Below, in pieces: positions 46,601 through 58,285 of a stretch of 64,000 nucleotides of DNA (position 1 is its first letter; the number at the start of each line of letters is the position of its first letter). The translations under genes were made by a program, and so were the position numbers. The stretch covers positions 1 to 64,000 of the forward strand of contig ARYC01017492.1 of the NCBI GenBank assembly GCA_000711775.1. Reading direction: 5' to 3'. This DNA is from Oxytricha trifallax (taxonomy: Eukaryota; Ciliophora; Spirotrichea; Sporadotrichida; Oxytrichidae). The notes beneath the pieces are model-generated. The model did no database searches and was not told the origin of the DNA. It saw only the letters and a list, made by a program, of their open reading frames with translations.

Positions 46601-46968
46601 TTTTCAAAGAAATTAAAAATAAAGTTATTTAATTAACTTAAAAAACGGAAGAAATAATCAAATTACTCTCAAGCTCTATTTGCTATATTAAAGACAACAC
46701 ATAATAAGAGTTTATAGCTAATAATTACTATTAGACATCAACCGTAGTATTATCTAACTCTCTAGTAATTCTTAGCTACTACAATAGTCTATAATTCTTT
46801 TCCTATTTTATTATATTTTTAACTAAAATATTTGAGCAAATTATTAAGCAAATCCTAGAATAATAATTGAATTATTAACCAACCTAAGGATATGCAGAAG
46901 ATAATATATAGACATATTCCCCTTAATTGTAGAAGAATACATAGATCTCATGCATTAAACTTCTTTGA
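46601..46968 (+). CDS. Unrecognised ~120-residue ORF
   Basis: A TGA-free ciliate-code frame ending at TGA 46966 reads KVIQLTQKTEEIIKLLSS, YIKDNTQQEFIANNYYQT, a hydrophobic stretch (LVILSYYNSLQFFSYFIIF) and GYAEDNIQTYSPQLQKNT. Its stop overlaps the ATG of the next ORF. No family is recognised. Confidence 0.4.
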
Positions 46969-47201
46969 TGGCAGATGAAATATTGTCTTCTTTTTGCATT
47001 GTTGGAATTTTTTTACTGGGCAGTTTATTAGACATCATTCTTTTGAAAACATCTAATACAAAAAATATAAAGCATGTAATTTATTAATTTTTTAATTATA
47101 ATCTTCTTAACTTCATTTTAGCTTTTATATATAATAAATAAACAATATCCATCTAGATGATACGAATTTTATCGATATAATCCCAAAAATTAGGAGGTTG
47201 A
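46968..47201 (+). CDS. Small membrane-protein-like ORF, 77 residues
   Basis: ATG 46968 (MADEILSSFCIVGIFLLG, then SLLDIILLKTSNTKNIKH) gives one clear transmembrane segment near residues 8-25, ending at TGA 47199. It overlaps the previous stop as TGATG. No family is recognised. Confidence 0.35.
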
Positions 47202-47796
47202 GTATACTTTAAACTTGAAGGTTCTTGCTCAAAGTTGAGTAATTTCATAAACTAGTGTTTGCAATCAAATTGATTATTACTATTATCATATATTTAATTA
47301 TTACATTTGTGAGACCATATCAAAACAGCAAATGTTTAAATCAATTGGACTTTATATTCAGACAAATTTGAGAATTAAAAGAAGTCAATTAATTTGATAA
47401 TATAAACAAAAACTAGCAGACCTTATTACGATATTTTTATTTTAACTGAGTGAGTTAAAAGATTCAGAACTATACCTAATAATTTTGAATTATAAAAATA
47501 ATAGATATGACACTCTGCAAAGCTATCATTTTATTTGCAACGCTTTAGTGTTAATGTTATGCATCGAAACAACATGAAGCCTAGCATGATTATTCAACAC
47601 CACAATTTATTGAATTCTACAGTGAAATAATCTTTATAAGCATATTGAACGAATTTTACTTACTTTATATTAAGCATAAACTGGTATCGTAGTGGGTATT
47701 TCTATTATATCATCATATTATTATTGAAATTATTATCAATGATGGAGGTTGCACCATCAACGAGCGAGTGTGGCTATTACAGTTTAGAATGAGTGA

Positions 47797-48219
47797 ATTA
47801 CCTAAAGAAAAACTAGCCCTACTTTCTTTACAGACAAAGACGATCCCTCGGAGAATAATAAACTAAAACAATTCCAAGGACTCTAATGTATGAAAACACA
47901 TGAAAGAGTATAAGGATTCTTGCATTAATAGAATGTATCGGTGATATTTGATAAGTTGCTAGGATACAGTTTATAATAGGAAAAGATTGAATCGCTTATC
48001 TTATTATAGGCATGGGATATAACCGCAAGATTTAGACAGTTAACAAAAATTAGTATAATTAGTGAATTGAAGAAATAAATATTCAAAATATATCATAGTT
48101 AACAAATGGATAGGTTTGATTATAATTGCTTTTAATAATTAAAATAAAATAGGTAAAATTTTAGAAACTTTAATTTATAAAATAATCAATTAATTTACAA
48201 CTGTCATGATTTTTATTGA
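47797..48219 (+). CDS. Unrecognised ~140-residue coding island
   Basis: A TGA-free frame reads TFFTDKDDPSENNKLKQF, THERVQGFLHQQNVSVIF, EKIESLILLQAWDITARF and KISIISELKKQIFKIYHS before TGA 48217. The last third is AT-rich and may be beyond the true coding end. It precedes the long frame at 48283 on the same strand and may belong to the same gene. Confidence 0.45.
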
Positions 48220-48282
48220 ATTTAAGTTTAATGTGGATTAGTTAGTATTATAGATTGTATAGTTCTATAATGAAAATCATGA

Positions 48283-49320
48283 AGCCAGTCTTCATCAGCT
48301 GAAAACAACTCCAATTTAACAAACTATAATAATGTCATTAAGAGTGGCAGTCAAGAAATCTATTCTATCACTAATGCAGCTTTGATTCAAGCACAATCTA
48401 TCAAAGGTAAGGTCGCTGCAAATTAATTATTTTCCAGAATTTGTGAGATTGCCATGTTTTTCATTTAGAGTTCTTGCGAATGTTTTGGATTTGTTTTAAA
48501 TACCATTTTTAAGAATTTCTCTTTACCCTCAAAATTCAATTATTCTACAGTCAGAGAAAACTATAAAGTAATATTATTTGCGAGAGGAAAAATATTTAAA
48601 AAAAAGCGTTTACAAAATCCCTTGCATTTGATCTTTACACAATCACAGACCTGGAGAGAATTAAATACGCTTTAGATAACATGAAATTCAAGTATTAGTA
48701 AAAAGATTAGAATGATGCTTTAAATAGGATTAATTAGAAAATTATCTAAGAAAATGATATGTATGGAGGTAGAACAACCCTCCCAGAAATATAGTGAATA
48801 GTCATTATATTAGAGTGATGTAGAACTGCAAGATTTAGTTGGAGAGGGATAACTCATTCCAACTTTCTTAAAAATGCAAGCAAAATAAGCAAGTAGATCA
48901 ACTTATTTAGTGATAGAATACATGGCAATATCTGCTTTTTGTTTAGAAATACGACGAATCTTTGCCATCATTCTTAGAATTAATAAAAACCAATAGAATT
49001 ATATAATGACATTAAAGCAATTGACCCAGACAGCATGGCATTTAAAATTCAGAGTAATACGATAAATGAAAAGGGATAATAAAAAGAGAGAAGAAGGTGG
49101 TAATAACAGGATACGCTTGTTATTCATATTAAATAGTGAATTAAGCAGTGGTGGTGGAGAAGATGACGACTTGTTGATCTAGATTAAACTCAGCAAGGAA
49201 ATTGCTTAATTTCATTAGGCATAAAGGCAGTTAACGAAAGAGATAATAGAGGAGATATGAAAACCCAACAGCACTGAAGAAGTTCTTCAATAAGAGGCAC
49301 AGGAACTGACACTTAATTAG
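48283..49320 (+). CDS. Long ORF (346 codons, two TGAs) cut by a MITE
   Basis: One frame runs from 48283 to the MITE at 49323, broken only by TGA at 48682 and 49258. Pieces are NNVIKSGSQEIYSITNAA, ANQLFSRICEIAMFFIQ, KVILFARGKIFKKKRLQ; then, from ATG 48712, MMLQIGLIRKLSKKMICM, GQLIPTFLKMQAKQASR, SSGGGEDDDLLIQIKLSKE; then TEEVLQQEAQELTLNQ. The middle ORF (48712-49260) is a complete 182-codon frame. Removing the MITE at TA continues the frame at 49733. No family is recognised. It may be a germline-limited gene or an ageing gene copy. Confidence 0.55.
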
Positions 49321-49322
49321 TA

Positions 49323-49730
49323 TTGTAGAAATTCATTTGAATTTGGAAAATTAATTAAAATTAAATTAAATATAAATCAAAATCGTGGCAGTTAAAGTTG
49401 GCCAATTTGAACGATCTAGGGCTCATTCGATAGAGAATTCAAAATTAGCTCGACTTTACTATTGGCGGTACTATTTTACAGCATCACTGGAGCGAGATAC
49501 TCGACTTTAATGAGAGGGTATAATTTAATGAATTTAGATGAGTTTAATTAAAGTGAAGTTATTTCGCTCCAGTGATGCTGTAAAATAGTACCGCCAATAG
49601 TAAAGTCCAGTTGAATTCTCTATCGAATGAGCCCAAGGTTGTTCAAATTGGCCAACTTTAACTGCCACGATTTTGATTTATATTAAATTTAATTAAAATT
49701 AATTTTCCAAATTCAAATGAATTTCTACAA
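49323..49730. mobile_element. TA-flanked palindromic MITE, copy 2, inside an ORF
   Basis: 408 bp, nearly the same as 39031-39443, with arms meeting at an AT loop and ends TTGTAGAAATTCATTTGAAT. TA lies on each side (49321-49322, 49731-49732). Both copies keep paired arms whose differences are often matched in the opposite arm (for example the GCATCACTGGAGCGAG box), suggesting arm conversion or hairpin-templated repair. Confidence 0.85.
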
Positions 49731-49732
49731 TA

Positions 49733-50488
49733 TAGAGTTGTGCCCATAAATAGCATGCTAGCAAGTGGAGAGAGAACATCTACAGTTCCTAGGCCCATAC
49801 AACTACAACATCAAAACTGTTAGAATCATAGCAATAGAACCTTTATTGAGTTAGTCCAGCATTATTTATTACTTTTTGTTTTGAATTAGCTGTCGAATAA
49901 ACTTTAAGTACAGCTCATTAAACTTAAATTACAAATATTTCAAATTCAGAACTGGAATTTAATATATTTGAGTTTCTCTATTTTATCTCTATTTTATGTA
50001 TTTTTATATTTGTTAAAAATACTTAAATTTGTAGTAGCGTTAAAAAGCAGGGTAAATGTATCAGATTTTGCTTTATTCTGTCTCACACAAAGTGCTTTGT
50101 TTAGATCAACATTATTAGTGATTAATAAGTTATTACTTTTTTTCTGTTTTCGGTTTCAAAAATAATAGTCATTCATTTTAATTAAAATTCTAATAATTTA
50201 TATATTTTGTTTATAAATTATAAAATTCATTAAAAATTAACTTTTTAAATAATTCCGATTGATTAAATGTAAATGTATTAATAATCCTATTTTAACTATC
50301 TTAACCAAATAAACACCAATATATTCATATTAATTCAATATCTAGATTAAAAGTAGAACAGAAATTATTGATAGTTAACATCCATATTTTATAAATTATA
50401 CTCGATACATCTCTATTCAGTGGCTAAATTCATCGAAATAATTTAAGAAGGAGCTGATTTCGAAAAATATTTACTCATACTGATAGTA
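49733..50488 (+). CDS. Continuation of the MITE-interrupted frame
   Basis: Joined through one TA to the frame ending at 49320, this reads VVPINSMLASGERTSTV, PIQLQHQNCQNHSNRTF, ELVQHYLLLFVLNQLSN and a hydrophobic stretch (LSLFYVFLYLLKILKFVV, then ALKSRVNVSDFALF) and stays free of TGA to 50486. The first 60 codons look best; the part after about 50165 is AT-rich and may be beyond the true end. Confidence 0.45.
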
Positions 50489-50700
50489 TACGGTGAGGAA
50501 ATGACGGAGAAAACAGCAGAGGGAGTTGGCAAACCCAAACTATTCAAAACACCACCCACGAGTATATAGGTATAAGAACTCAGAGGAAACAGCAGAAAAA
50601 GATGAGAGAGATCAAGGAATATGAAGTAAAGAAGATGCTAGAACTGACTGGAAGAATAGTTAACAAAACCTGAGAAAAAGAGAGTGCAAATCCGTAAGGA
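50395..50700 (+). CDS. Unrecognised coding island
   Basis: In a frame different from the preceding one: LYSVAKFIEIIQEGADFE, KYLLILIVYGEEMTEKTA, GKPKLFKTPPTSIQVQEL. Another frame follows from ATG 50601 (MREIKEYEVKKMLELTGR). The two pieces and the frame above may be one gene broken by indels. The DNA is GC-richer than its surroundings. Confidence 0.4.
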
Positions 50701-51225
50701 ATTTCATTTCGCTATTCTCATAAAATTGTTTAGTGATTTTACATTTAATTTTACATTAAGTTATTTATCTACCTATCTATACATTAATATTTATTTTTTA
50801 TTAAACATGTCTTATCTTAAACAACCAATTAAATATCACTCTTTATTTTTAAACAGTGTTGATACGAAAATAGTAAATTAATGTAATTACAAATACATAC
50901 AAAGCATTTCCCCTATATTTACTTGAACTTCCTGGTTAAATATTTTTTTTTTTACTTTATTCATGCTATGATGAGATATGTTAATATGATTAATAAATAG
51001 CAAACATTTCTACATCTCACTTATTTAACTTAAATTAGATAATAATTTTCATGTAAAAAGCAAAGGGACAGTCTTTAATGTTAGCTTTCTACAATTAAGG
51101 CATTTAATTCAGGAAATTTATAAAGCGTTACATATTTAACTGCAGAAAACGCAATAATTATAAGTATAAAAATATAATAGGATAAGTAAGGATTGTTTCC
51201 AAATTAAAAAAAACAAAACAGTATT

Positions 51226-51738
51226 ATGGACTATCCAAATAACTTAATTGAGGTTCCACTTCTTTAAGTAATTCCACAGTTTATACCTCAAATAGATTAG
51301 CATAATTAATATTAAACCCAGGAATATGATATATTAAAAGACTTTTACCAAAGTTTTTAATTTAAGTATGAAAATTAGCTTTTATTCTAAATGAATGATA
51401 TTAAGCAACAATCAATAAAATCTATACCAGTTCAACTTTAAAGAACCTAAAGAATTACAGTAAGTCAAGAAGGAATTTTACAAATTTTATAATGTTTATA
51501 CTCAGTATCAAAAATACTGTGCTTTCTTCTTTCTAAAAAGTATGAGGCATCTTCTATTTTATCAAAGATAATTGGTAATAAATTCATAAAGAACTTACAT
51601 TTAAAATTGTCATGGCTTTTATAGAAATCATTTTAAATAATTAAAAAATTTTAGGAAATTTATGGGAATTTTGAACATGTAATATTTACATGCTTGAATA
51701 TGATATTAAAATATTTTTATTTTGTATTCCAACTATGA
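51226..51738 (+). CDS. 170-residue ORF, complete
   Basis: ATG 51226 (MDYPNNLIEVPLLQVIPQ) to TGA 51736 is one unbroken ciliate-code frame: QEYDILKDFYQSFQFKYE, SIPVQLQRTQRITVSQEG, LQCLYSVSKILCFLLSKK, GNKFIKNLHLKLSWLLQK. It has a polar glutamine-rich front and a helical rear with no clear transmembrane segment. No family is recognised. At this AT content 170 codons without TGA is uncommon but possible by chance. Confidence 0.5.
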
Positions 51739-53185
51739 CAGAGAAATAGAGCAAAAAGAGAGGATCATTTTTTAGTATTTTCCTAAGCTGTTATCATTAA
51801 TTTAAAATATTGCTTTATTTCGACCAACGATTATAGAGGTAATTTTAAACAAATTTAAAGAGAAGATAGACTTCAACTATTTGACATTATCGAGCTTCAC
51901 AAATTAAAATAATAACTACTATTGAAGTAAAAATGCACTTAAGATTTGTAAACTTTATTTCAATATATTCTAGCTTATAAGTCAAGATAAATTCATCTCA
52001 CATTTATAAAATGTTATCTAGTTGATAAAAAGCTTATTTTTTATTAAGAAATTAATTAGTAATATTACTGACGAAGTAGCTTTTCAAATGAATACATATT
52101 ACTTAAATAGTATGTTTAGTATACTCTTATCTCACAAATACCTCAATTTTACCTTTATTTTATTCTGAATATGAAAATAAATATTTTAACCTTAACCTTA
52201 AATTTCATTTTCTTTGTAAGGGATAGTATTTTGAAACTATTGGTATTTAACATTTCACAATATCTACTGCAGGACTCATTTATTAATATGCAAATCCTAA
52301 TATATCTGTTATGTGATATATCAGACATGAAATTTTGATGTTTATATCACTTCATTTTATTTCTAGCTCATTGATTCTTCCGCACACAATTTTGTGTGTC
52401 ATAAACTACTATATCTCTCTTAAAATATTCCTAGATTTAGGTTTTTGAGGATATTTAGTAGAAATAATAGCAAAATAAGACATTTCATAGAATTTTAATG
52501 TTGCTTGAAGTATTATTAATGTCATAATAAGTTAATTTCATGAATATTTTTAATACTATCAGGACGAAATCACGCTTCGTCACTTCATCATAACATAAAT
52601 ACCAAAAGTCTTTCACTTTGAAACAAATCAAACAATTAAACTATGTATGAATTTTGATATAGATACTTCTTTATAAATATAAGGAGAGCATTTCATAATC
52701 ATGGCATAAGAAACGAGTTCTTTTCTAAGAAATTTTTTGTTTTTTTGAACTATAAAAGAAAAAGAATAATGCAAAAGATTGCTTAGCAAAGAGTAAGAGA
52801 GTAGCCAAATTTATATAATTAATTTTTTATTTATGATGGTTGCAGGAACATTTAAAATCTCAATTAATTTAGCATTTAACTCCTATCGAAAATTTAATCA
52901 TCTAATTAATTTTATATGTCGGAAATTAAATTACCTATTTCGACAGAAAACACTGAAATTATTGTTAAAAAGTCTTAAAAACATTTAAATAATAATATTA
53001 GAAAGTCTTTTAAAGTAAATAATCCAAGGTAAAATGAATTATGTTTGAATATGGAAATGTTTAAATAAAAAAATTTCTTTAAAAATAAATTGTAATTACT
53101 AAATAGAATTGAAATATAATTTATAATTTATAATTTAAATGATTTATTATATGAATTGATCAATTTGTAGTGAATACAGCTGTCT
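51739..53185. other. AT-rich spacer
   Basis: No supported gene. A short inverted hexamer pair (CACACAATTTTGTGTG near 52382) is noted only as a local palindrome. Confidence 0.4.
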
Positions 53186-53349
53186 TAATTCAATTGGTTT
53201 TATATCAGTTTCATTTTTTAATTATTTTGAAATTAATAATTATTAGTAGAGGAGATGATGGTGTTGATAACGATGAAGACCAAAAAAAGTTAATTTTAGA
53301 CTGCTATTTAAACTAAGTCAATAATATAAAAATTTTATGGAATTATTGA
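53186..53349 (+). CDS. Weak coding island
   Basis: The frame includes IISRGDDGVDNDEDQKKL and ILDCYLNQVNNIKILW before TGA 53347. The acidic patch is GC-richer than its surroundings. Confidence 0.25.
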
Positions 53350-53713
53350 AGAATTAATAAACAATCAACAATTTAAAAAACATCTTTAAGTTTTAAGCTA
53401 ATTCTATTAATCAATTAACTATAATTTCTTTCATTATTTCGTTATAAATCTTATTTTCTTATATTAGCTCCTAGCCCTTGCTAAATCTTTTAACTGTTTA
53501 CACTATAGCAATTCAATTAGTTCTCTCAAACTCATAAAAAATGAAGACATTGACTTTTATGTATTCAATCATATCGAAAGTTATGAAAAAGAAGTTGTTT
53601 TAAACACTGAGAAATTGTTTTTTTAAGTAGCATTAATTTATTAATTAAAATCTTGGATAATTTAATACTCTTCCGGGTAAAATCAATATTTAAAATGGCA
53701 ATTTATAATTAAT

Positions 53714-53917
53714 AATTTGACTTTGTCAGCTGTTGTCAGATAGTTATAACAGGGATCTTTTTAATATTACTTTTAAAATTGTCACCTTATATCGCCATTA
53801 TCTCTTGATAGCATGTTTGATATTCTAATTTTAGCTTGGTATTATTTAATTGGTTTCTTGATACAAAAGCTTCAGATTTTATTTTTGTTACTATTATATC
53901 TATATAATGATATATGA
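53714..53917 (+). CDS. Weak coding island with a hydrophobic segment
   Basis: The frame reads LSAVVRQLQQGSFQYYFQ, CHLISPLSLDSMFDILIL and AWYYLIGFLIQKLQILF, ending at TGA 53915. The rear could be a membrane segment. Confidence 0.3.
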
Positions 53918-54209
53918 TTATATTTAGATAATCATACTAACTTGCCCTTCATTTGAATCAATAAGCCCACGAATATTATGTTTTAAACCAATAGTGTGAG
54001 TATTAAACATTTTTTGCATAATTTTAATCAAAATTTCCATATAATATCTATATATAAGGTTAAATTTTTTATCAATTTTATGCCATAGCAAGAACTACAA
54101 GAGTTTTATAAAAATATTAATGATTTCATTTCTATTTACTCTTTTATCTTATTATGACTTATTATATCTTCATAACTTGCTATGAATTTTAATAGTTATT
54201 TTTTAATGA

Positions 54210-54362
54210 TTTAATAGTCAAATCTTAAAGAACTAAGGCAAATTATGTGGTAAAGTTTCTTAACCAGATAGGATTATAAAAGCTGAAAAATCTAAAAGAT
54301 CCTTCTTTTTACTCTTATCAGTGTTATTCAGCTATATTGACAATAATTTTAACAGTTTGTGA
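54210..54362 (+). CDS. Weak coding island
   Basis: The frame reads SQILKNQGKLCGKVSQPD, RIIKAEKSKRSFFLLLSV and LFSYIDNNFNSL, ending at TGA 54360. The polar front is protein-like. Confidence 0.3.
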
Positions 54363-55089
54363 GATAATAATTAAAACTAGATCTATTGCTTGGTATACTT
54401 TCTAAATATTCAGATGAAAACATTGGAGTAGTATATATTATTTATAAGTATTCATTTTCCAAGCCTGAATAATAAATCAGTAAGATTATATGATGTTTTT
54501 CATTTGAGTTGTTTAACCTGTATTTATATAACTTAAAGCATACTTACAATCTATTAATTAATTTAATCAAATAATGGCTTTTATTAAAAGCTAAAATATA
54601 ATTATAGATTTTATATACAATTCTATTGAAATCCCAATATATTATAATATAATAATAGGGAATAAATTTTAATAATTCATTCAATAATATCTAAATTAAA
54701 ATGCCTCAGAAACAACTTTTAATGGATTATTTCATATTATATTTTAAAGCTGAGTAAATTCAGCAAATAAGTTAGCTTCTCACATTATAATAATATGATT
54801 TAAACTTGCCTTCCAGTCCGTTTTTTATTTATATTATATATAATAATTTTAATTTTCATAATTACCACCTACAATTTGAATATTAAAGTCTTTCTAATTG
54901 CCTAATCGCTTTAATTTCTTTCTTTTTGAATGAAAATAATTCAACTTTAGTTTAAGTGTAAACATCTTATTTATCAAATTCAAAGTAATCTAAATATCTG
55001 ATAATTCTTGCAGTTTCTTATCATAAATTATTCATGATATTGATTGATCATTTTTATAAATCTTATAAAACATATATATAAATAATTCA
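54363..55089. other. AT-rich spacer
   Basis: No supported gene or repeat. Confidence 0.4.
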
Positions 55090-55470
55090 ATGAATATCCT
55101 AAATGCAGTCAATGTCTTTAATAGAACAAAAACCAAATCCTCGATTGATCATATAACTAAAAATAAAAATAAAGTTAAAGATAACAAATTAAATCCCATT
55201 TTGACAATATAAATTTCTTAAATCTCTTTTCTATAAGAAAATCATTTCAAAACCTAATCAGGGAGGTTAATTATCAAGAACTCTTGTAGACACAAAATAT
55301 CAACATTATTTAAAAGATGTACCGTAATAGTGAGTCTCCTTCATTTTTTACAATCTGATATGTTAGGCACTTCTTGTGAAGTGAAAATTTGCGTTCGAGT
55401 AAACAGTTACTAAAAATGCTGCCAATAAATTACGAAATAGTTATAATATATCAAATTAAGACTATTATGA
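55090..55470 (+). CDS. 126-residue ORF, complete
   Basis: ATG 55090 (MNILNAVNVFNRTKTKSS) to TGA 55468 without a break: QENHFKTQSGRLIIKNSC, RHKISTLFKRCTVIVSLL, SDMLGTSCEVKICVRVNS, KCCQQITKQ. Seven cysteines and basic residues mark the second half. No family is recognised. Confidence 0.4.
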
Positions 55471-56139
55471 TACACATATGATTAATAAAATAAGCAAATA
55501 TATTTTATAAATTTACTAACAATTAAACTTTGATGAAAAAAAAATTCTTAAATAAATGTGAATGATATATGATTCGTTAGGACTTAACTCGAATCTCAGA
55601 TCTGGTTCAAGCTTCCTCAAAGTTGCATCGTCTTTTATAACATTCTTCTATTAATTAACTAAATAGAAACACCAAATAGTTTTAATAGTACAAGGAAAAA
55701 GGCAGAAAAAATATATAACTGAATAGAATGTGAAATCGCAAAATTATTGCATTAAGAAATTATGAATACAAAAAAGATAAAATGCAATTATTTTAAATTG
55801 TTAATTTAAATTTATAGTTAAAGTTATACAGCTTGATATCAAAATGAGGTGATCATAAATCAACTTTTTACTATAAATTCAATCATCTAGATGATATAAT
55901 ACTTCTATGCATAAACTAAAATAAGAAAAAATTAATTACTTACCTTCTCAGAATTCTGCAATGAAAGATTTAGATTAAATCATAATTATTCACTTCGACA
56001 CTTAAATAGGTCAGACCCTAATTAAAAATTCAAGTTATCAACTATATTCATCTTAGAATAAATAATTACATAAAAAGGGCATTGTATTGTATTGTATAAA
56101 TTCAAACTTGATTCATTATCTAAGAAATGCCTTTATAAA
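55471..56139. other. AT-rich spacer
   Basis: No supported gene or repeat beyond a short TGTAT duplication near 56086. Confidence 0.35.
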
Positions 56140-56472
56140 ATGACAACAAAAAAAATGCTGTAAAATCAAAAGGATATATTATAATCGCCAAGTCATCCTT
56201 CACTTAAAAACATTACTAACCCGATTTGTTTGAGAAATTCAAGGATCCTAGCATAAACCATTTATTAGTTTCATCGGCTCTCATCCATAAGCAAGTACAA
56301 TCATTTTACTCTACCAGATGAATGCTACGGACAGGCAATTTCTGTAATTATATTAATATAGTATTCACGCTCTCAAAAAATACTTCTTTCACCAGAACCC
56401 AGAAGTGTTTTTATATTTAATGATTATTTTTGGCAATCTACAAACTTTTATTTTTAAAATATAATTGGATGA
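56140..56472 (+). CDS. 110-residue ORF overlapping the next gene
   Basis: ATG 56140 (MTTKKMLQNQKDILQSPS) to TGA 56470: NPICLRNSRILAQTIYQF, HFTLPDECYGQAISVIIL, SRSQKILLSPEPRSVFIF, FWQSTNFYF. It is protein-like throughout. The stop shares bases with the next start (ATGA). It may be the front part of the same ancestral protein, put out of frame by an indel. Confidence 0.45.
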
Positions 56473-57821
56473 CGACCTAGAACATAGTCAAGGAACTATA
56501 TACTATAAATAAAAACTAAAAACAAAGTTGGCCCTCCTCAAAAAGATACTACACAATCTTATGTGGTTGTTAAGTAACTCCTCTCTTATGTTAAAGCTTC
56601 CAGGTTATAGTACAAAATACCATAGAAAGTATTTAAAAAAAGCACATTGAAAAACTTATCATTGACAAAATCAAAGGAAATATGGGGATAAACGACATCC
56701 TAGCAGTAACAGAAGGAAGTTTATAATTGTTAACAAACTTAAACATCTTACACTAAATAATCCTCAAGAAAAGTTATAAATTCCTAAAGTCAACTGAAGA
56801 AAGGAGGAGACTTAACAGAGCAAGTGCTGAAATCACGAAATTGATAAGGTTCTAAAATATATTGAAATATATCATGACATCATTCAAATTACTGGTTTAC
56901 AAGATAGTATCAGTAGATAATACAAAAACACTATACACACTAGGCAAGACAACGAAGGTTAAGAGTTATGGCTAAGCATATTGGAAAGTGATAAGCCTCT
57001 TAGATACATGACTAGACAACCTTGTAAACTAACGAATATAAAAATAATGGTTCCCATTAAGGAGAATCTTGAAAAAAAACTTGCGTTAACAATGCAAAAT
57101 AGTGAAGGTAAGTATTAATATGACCGTTGGAAAAGCAGTTTATTAATAAGACTTAAAAGAGTTTAGAATTTTATAAATTTAATTAAGGAGCATAATTGAT
57201 GCAATTATTAAAAGAATTAAGAAAGCTGATGATATTGAGAAGAAAGCAATCGAAAAATAAAAACAATCGGTATCACCGATAACAAAAGTATTAATAACCC
57301 CAGTGAATATACAATCAATCGACGAATAGACATAGCAAAATGTATAATAGAACACAAAATGGGAAGAGATGATCCTGCAAAACTATAGATGCTGAAGCAA
57401 GGAAAGAAATGAGTTTTAATCGAACTTAATCATGGCCAAAACTCATACTTGTAAACAGCTAAATATGATGAATATATATTTCCTTGATAGGGAACCTGAA
57501 AAATCATGGTATAATAAGAGACACCACATAACTAAAATTATGGGAATAATCTTCAGGAAGTCATCTAAATTGCAAGAATAATTTATCAAAAAAGGATAAT
57601 ATGGAATAGAAATGATGATAAAATATGAGTTCAACATAGACAAGAAAGGATTCAAACAAATTTTTTGCGATATGAAACAAATCAAAAAGAGCGAAAATCC
57701 TTAGATAAGACTAAACTAAATATATCTTAACTTACCTTATGACAAAACTATAAATAAGAAAAAATAGAAAGTTAAGAGACCCATAGAGAGCACAACAACC
57801 TATAAATCAATAAAAATCTGA
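56469..57821 (+). CDS. 450-codon frame with two TGAs, unrecognised
   Basis: From ATG 56469 (MTTQNIVKELYTINKNQK) one frame reaches TGA 57819, interrupted only by TGA at 57009 and 57387. Parts include KKHIEKLIIDKIKGNMGI, ILAVTEGSLQLLTNLNIL, TEERRRLNRASAEITKLI, TKVKSYGQAYWKVISLL, IKRIKKADDIEKKAIEK, FLDREPEKSWYNKRHHIT and GFKQIFCDMKQIKKSEN. Charged helical segments dominate. A chance frame of this length is very unlikely. No family is recognised; a long-lived element gene or germline-limited gene is likely. Confidence 0.6.
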
Positions 57822-58285
57822 GCAAGAAGATGATGTCTGATAAGAAATTCAATGAGAACTAGAAAAAGAAGAGCGTTAAAAAGACTACAACTATGAACAG
57901 GAATACCAGAGTGATAAATAATATAAGAAAGAAGAAGATAATGATGACCAAGACTATTAAGATGGAGGAAGAATCAGAACTGACTAAAAAGAAAAGACTT
58001 AAATTGTAAATTGATTGACAAAGAGACAAAAAATATCTAAAACAAGAGGAAATAATCGAAGAAGATTAAGAACACAAAAGTGACCATCTCTCTCACCACA
58101 AAGAAGAAAAAACGTGGGAAGCTATTTATATAGACCTAGAAGGTGATGAAGAGTAAGAATGACCGGGAAAAAAACATGATGTAGGAGAATTCAATCAGAA
58201 TTTCAAGATTATATACAGTAATGACGAAGAAAGTTATAACAGGAAAAATTACAATTTGTATAAGCTATTCAGTTACTGTAAATGA
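57822..58285 (+). pseudogene. Acidic tail region of the preceding gene
   Basis: Two frames read as an acidic/lysine-rich C-terminus: EEDNDDQDYQDGGRIRTD, then KYLKQEEIIEEDQEHKSD, EKTWEAIYIDLEGDEEQE and, past a TGA, FNQNFKIIYSNDEESYN to about 58285. Several TGAs and at least one shift are present. It resembles the acidic tail after the 2720-4099 ORF in composition. Confidence 0.4.

Noticed and set aside
57443-57685. Minus-strand ORF of 80 codons
   Set aside because: Antisense of the 450-codon frame at 56469-57821, which is longer and better balanced.
29822-57821. The idea that TGA encodes tryptophan in this organism
   Set aside because: Long intact frames use only TGG for tryptophan, TBE genes end on TGA, and in the LINEs the internal TGAs align with non-tryptophan residues of the other copy. 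TGA is best read as the stop.
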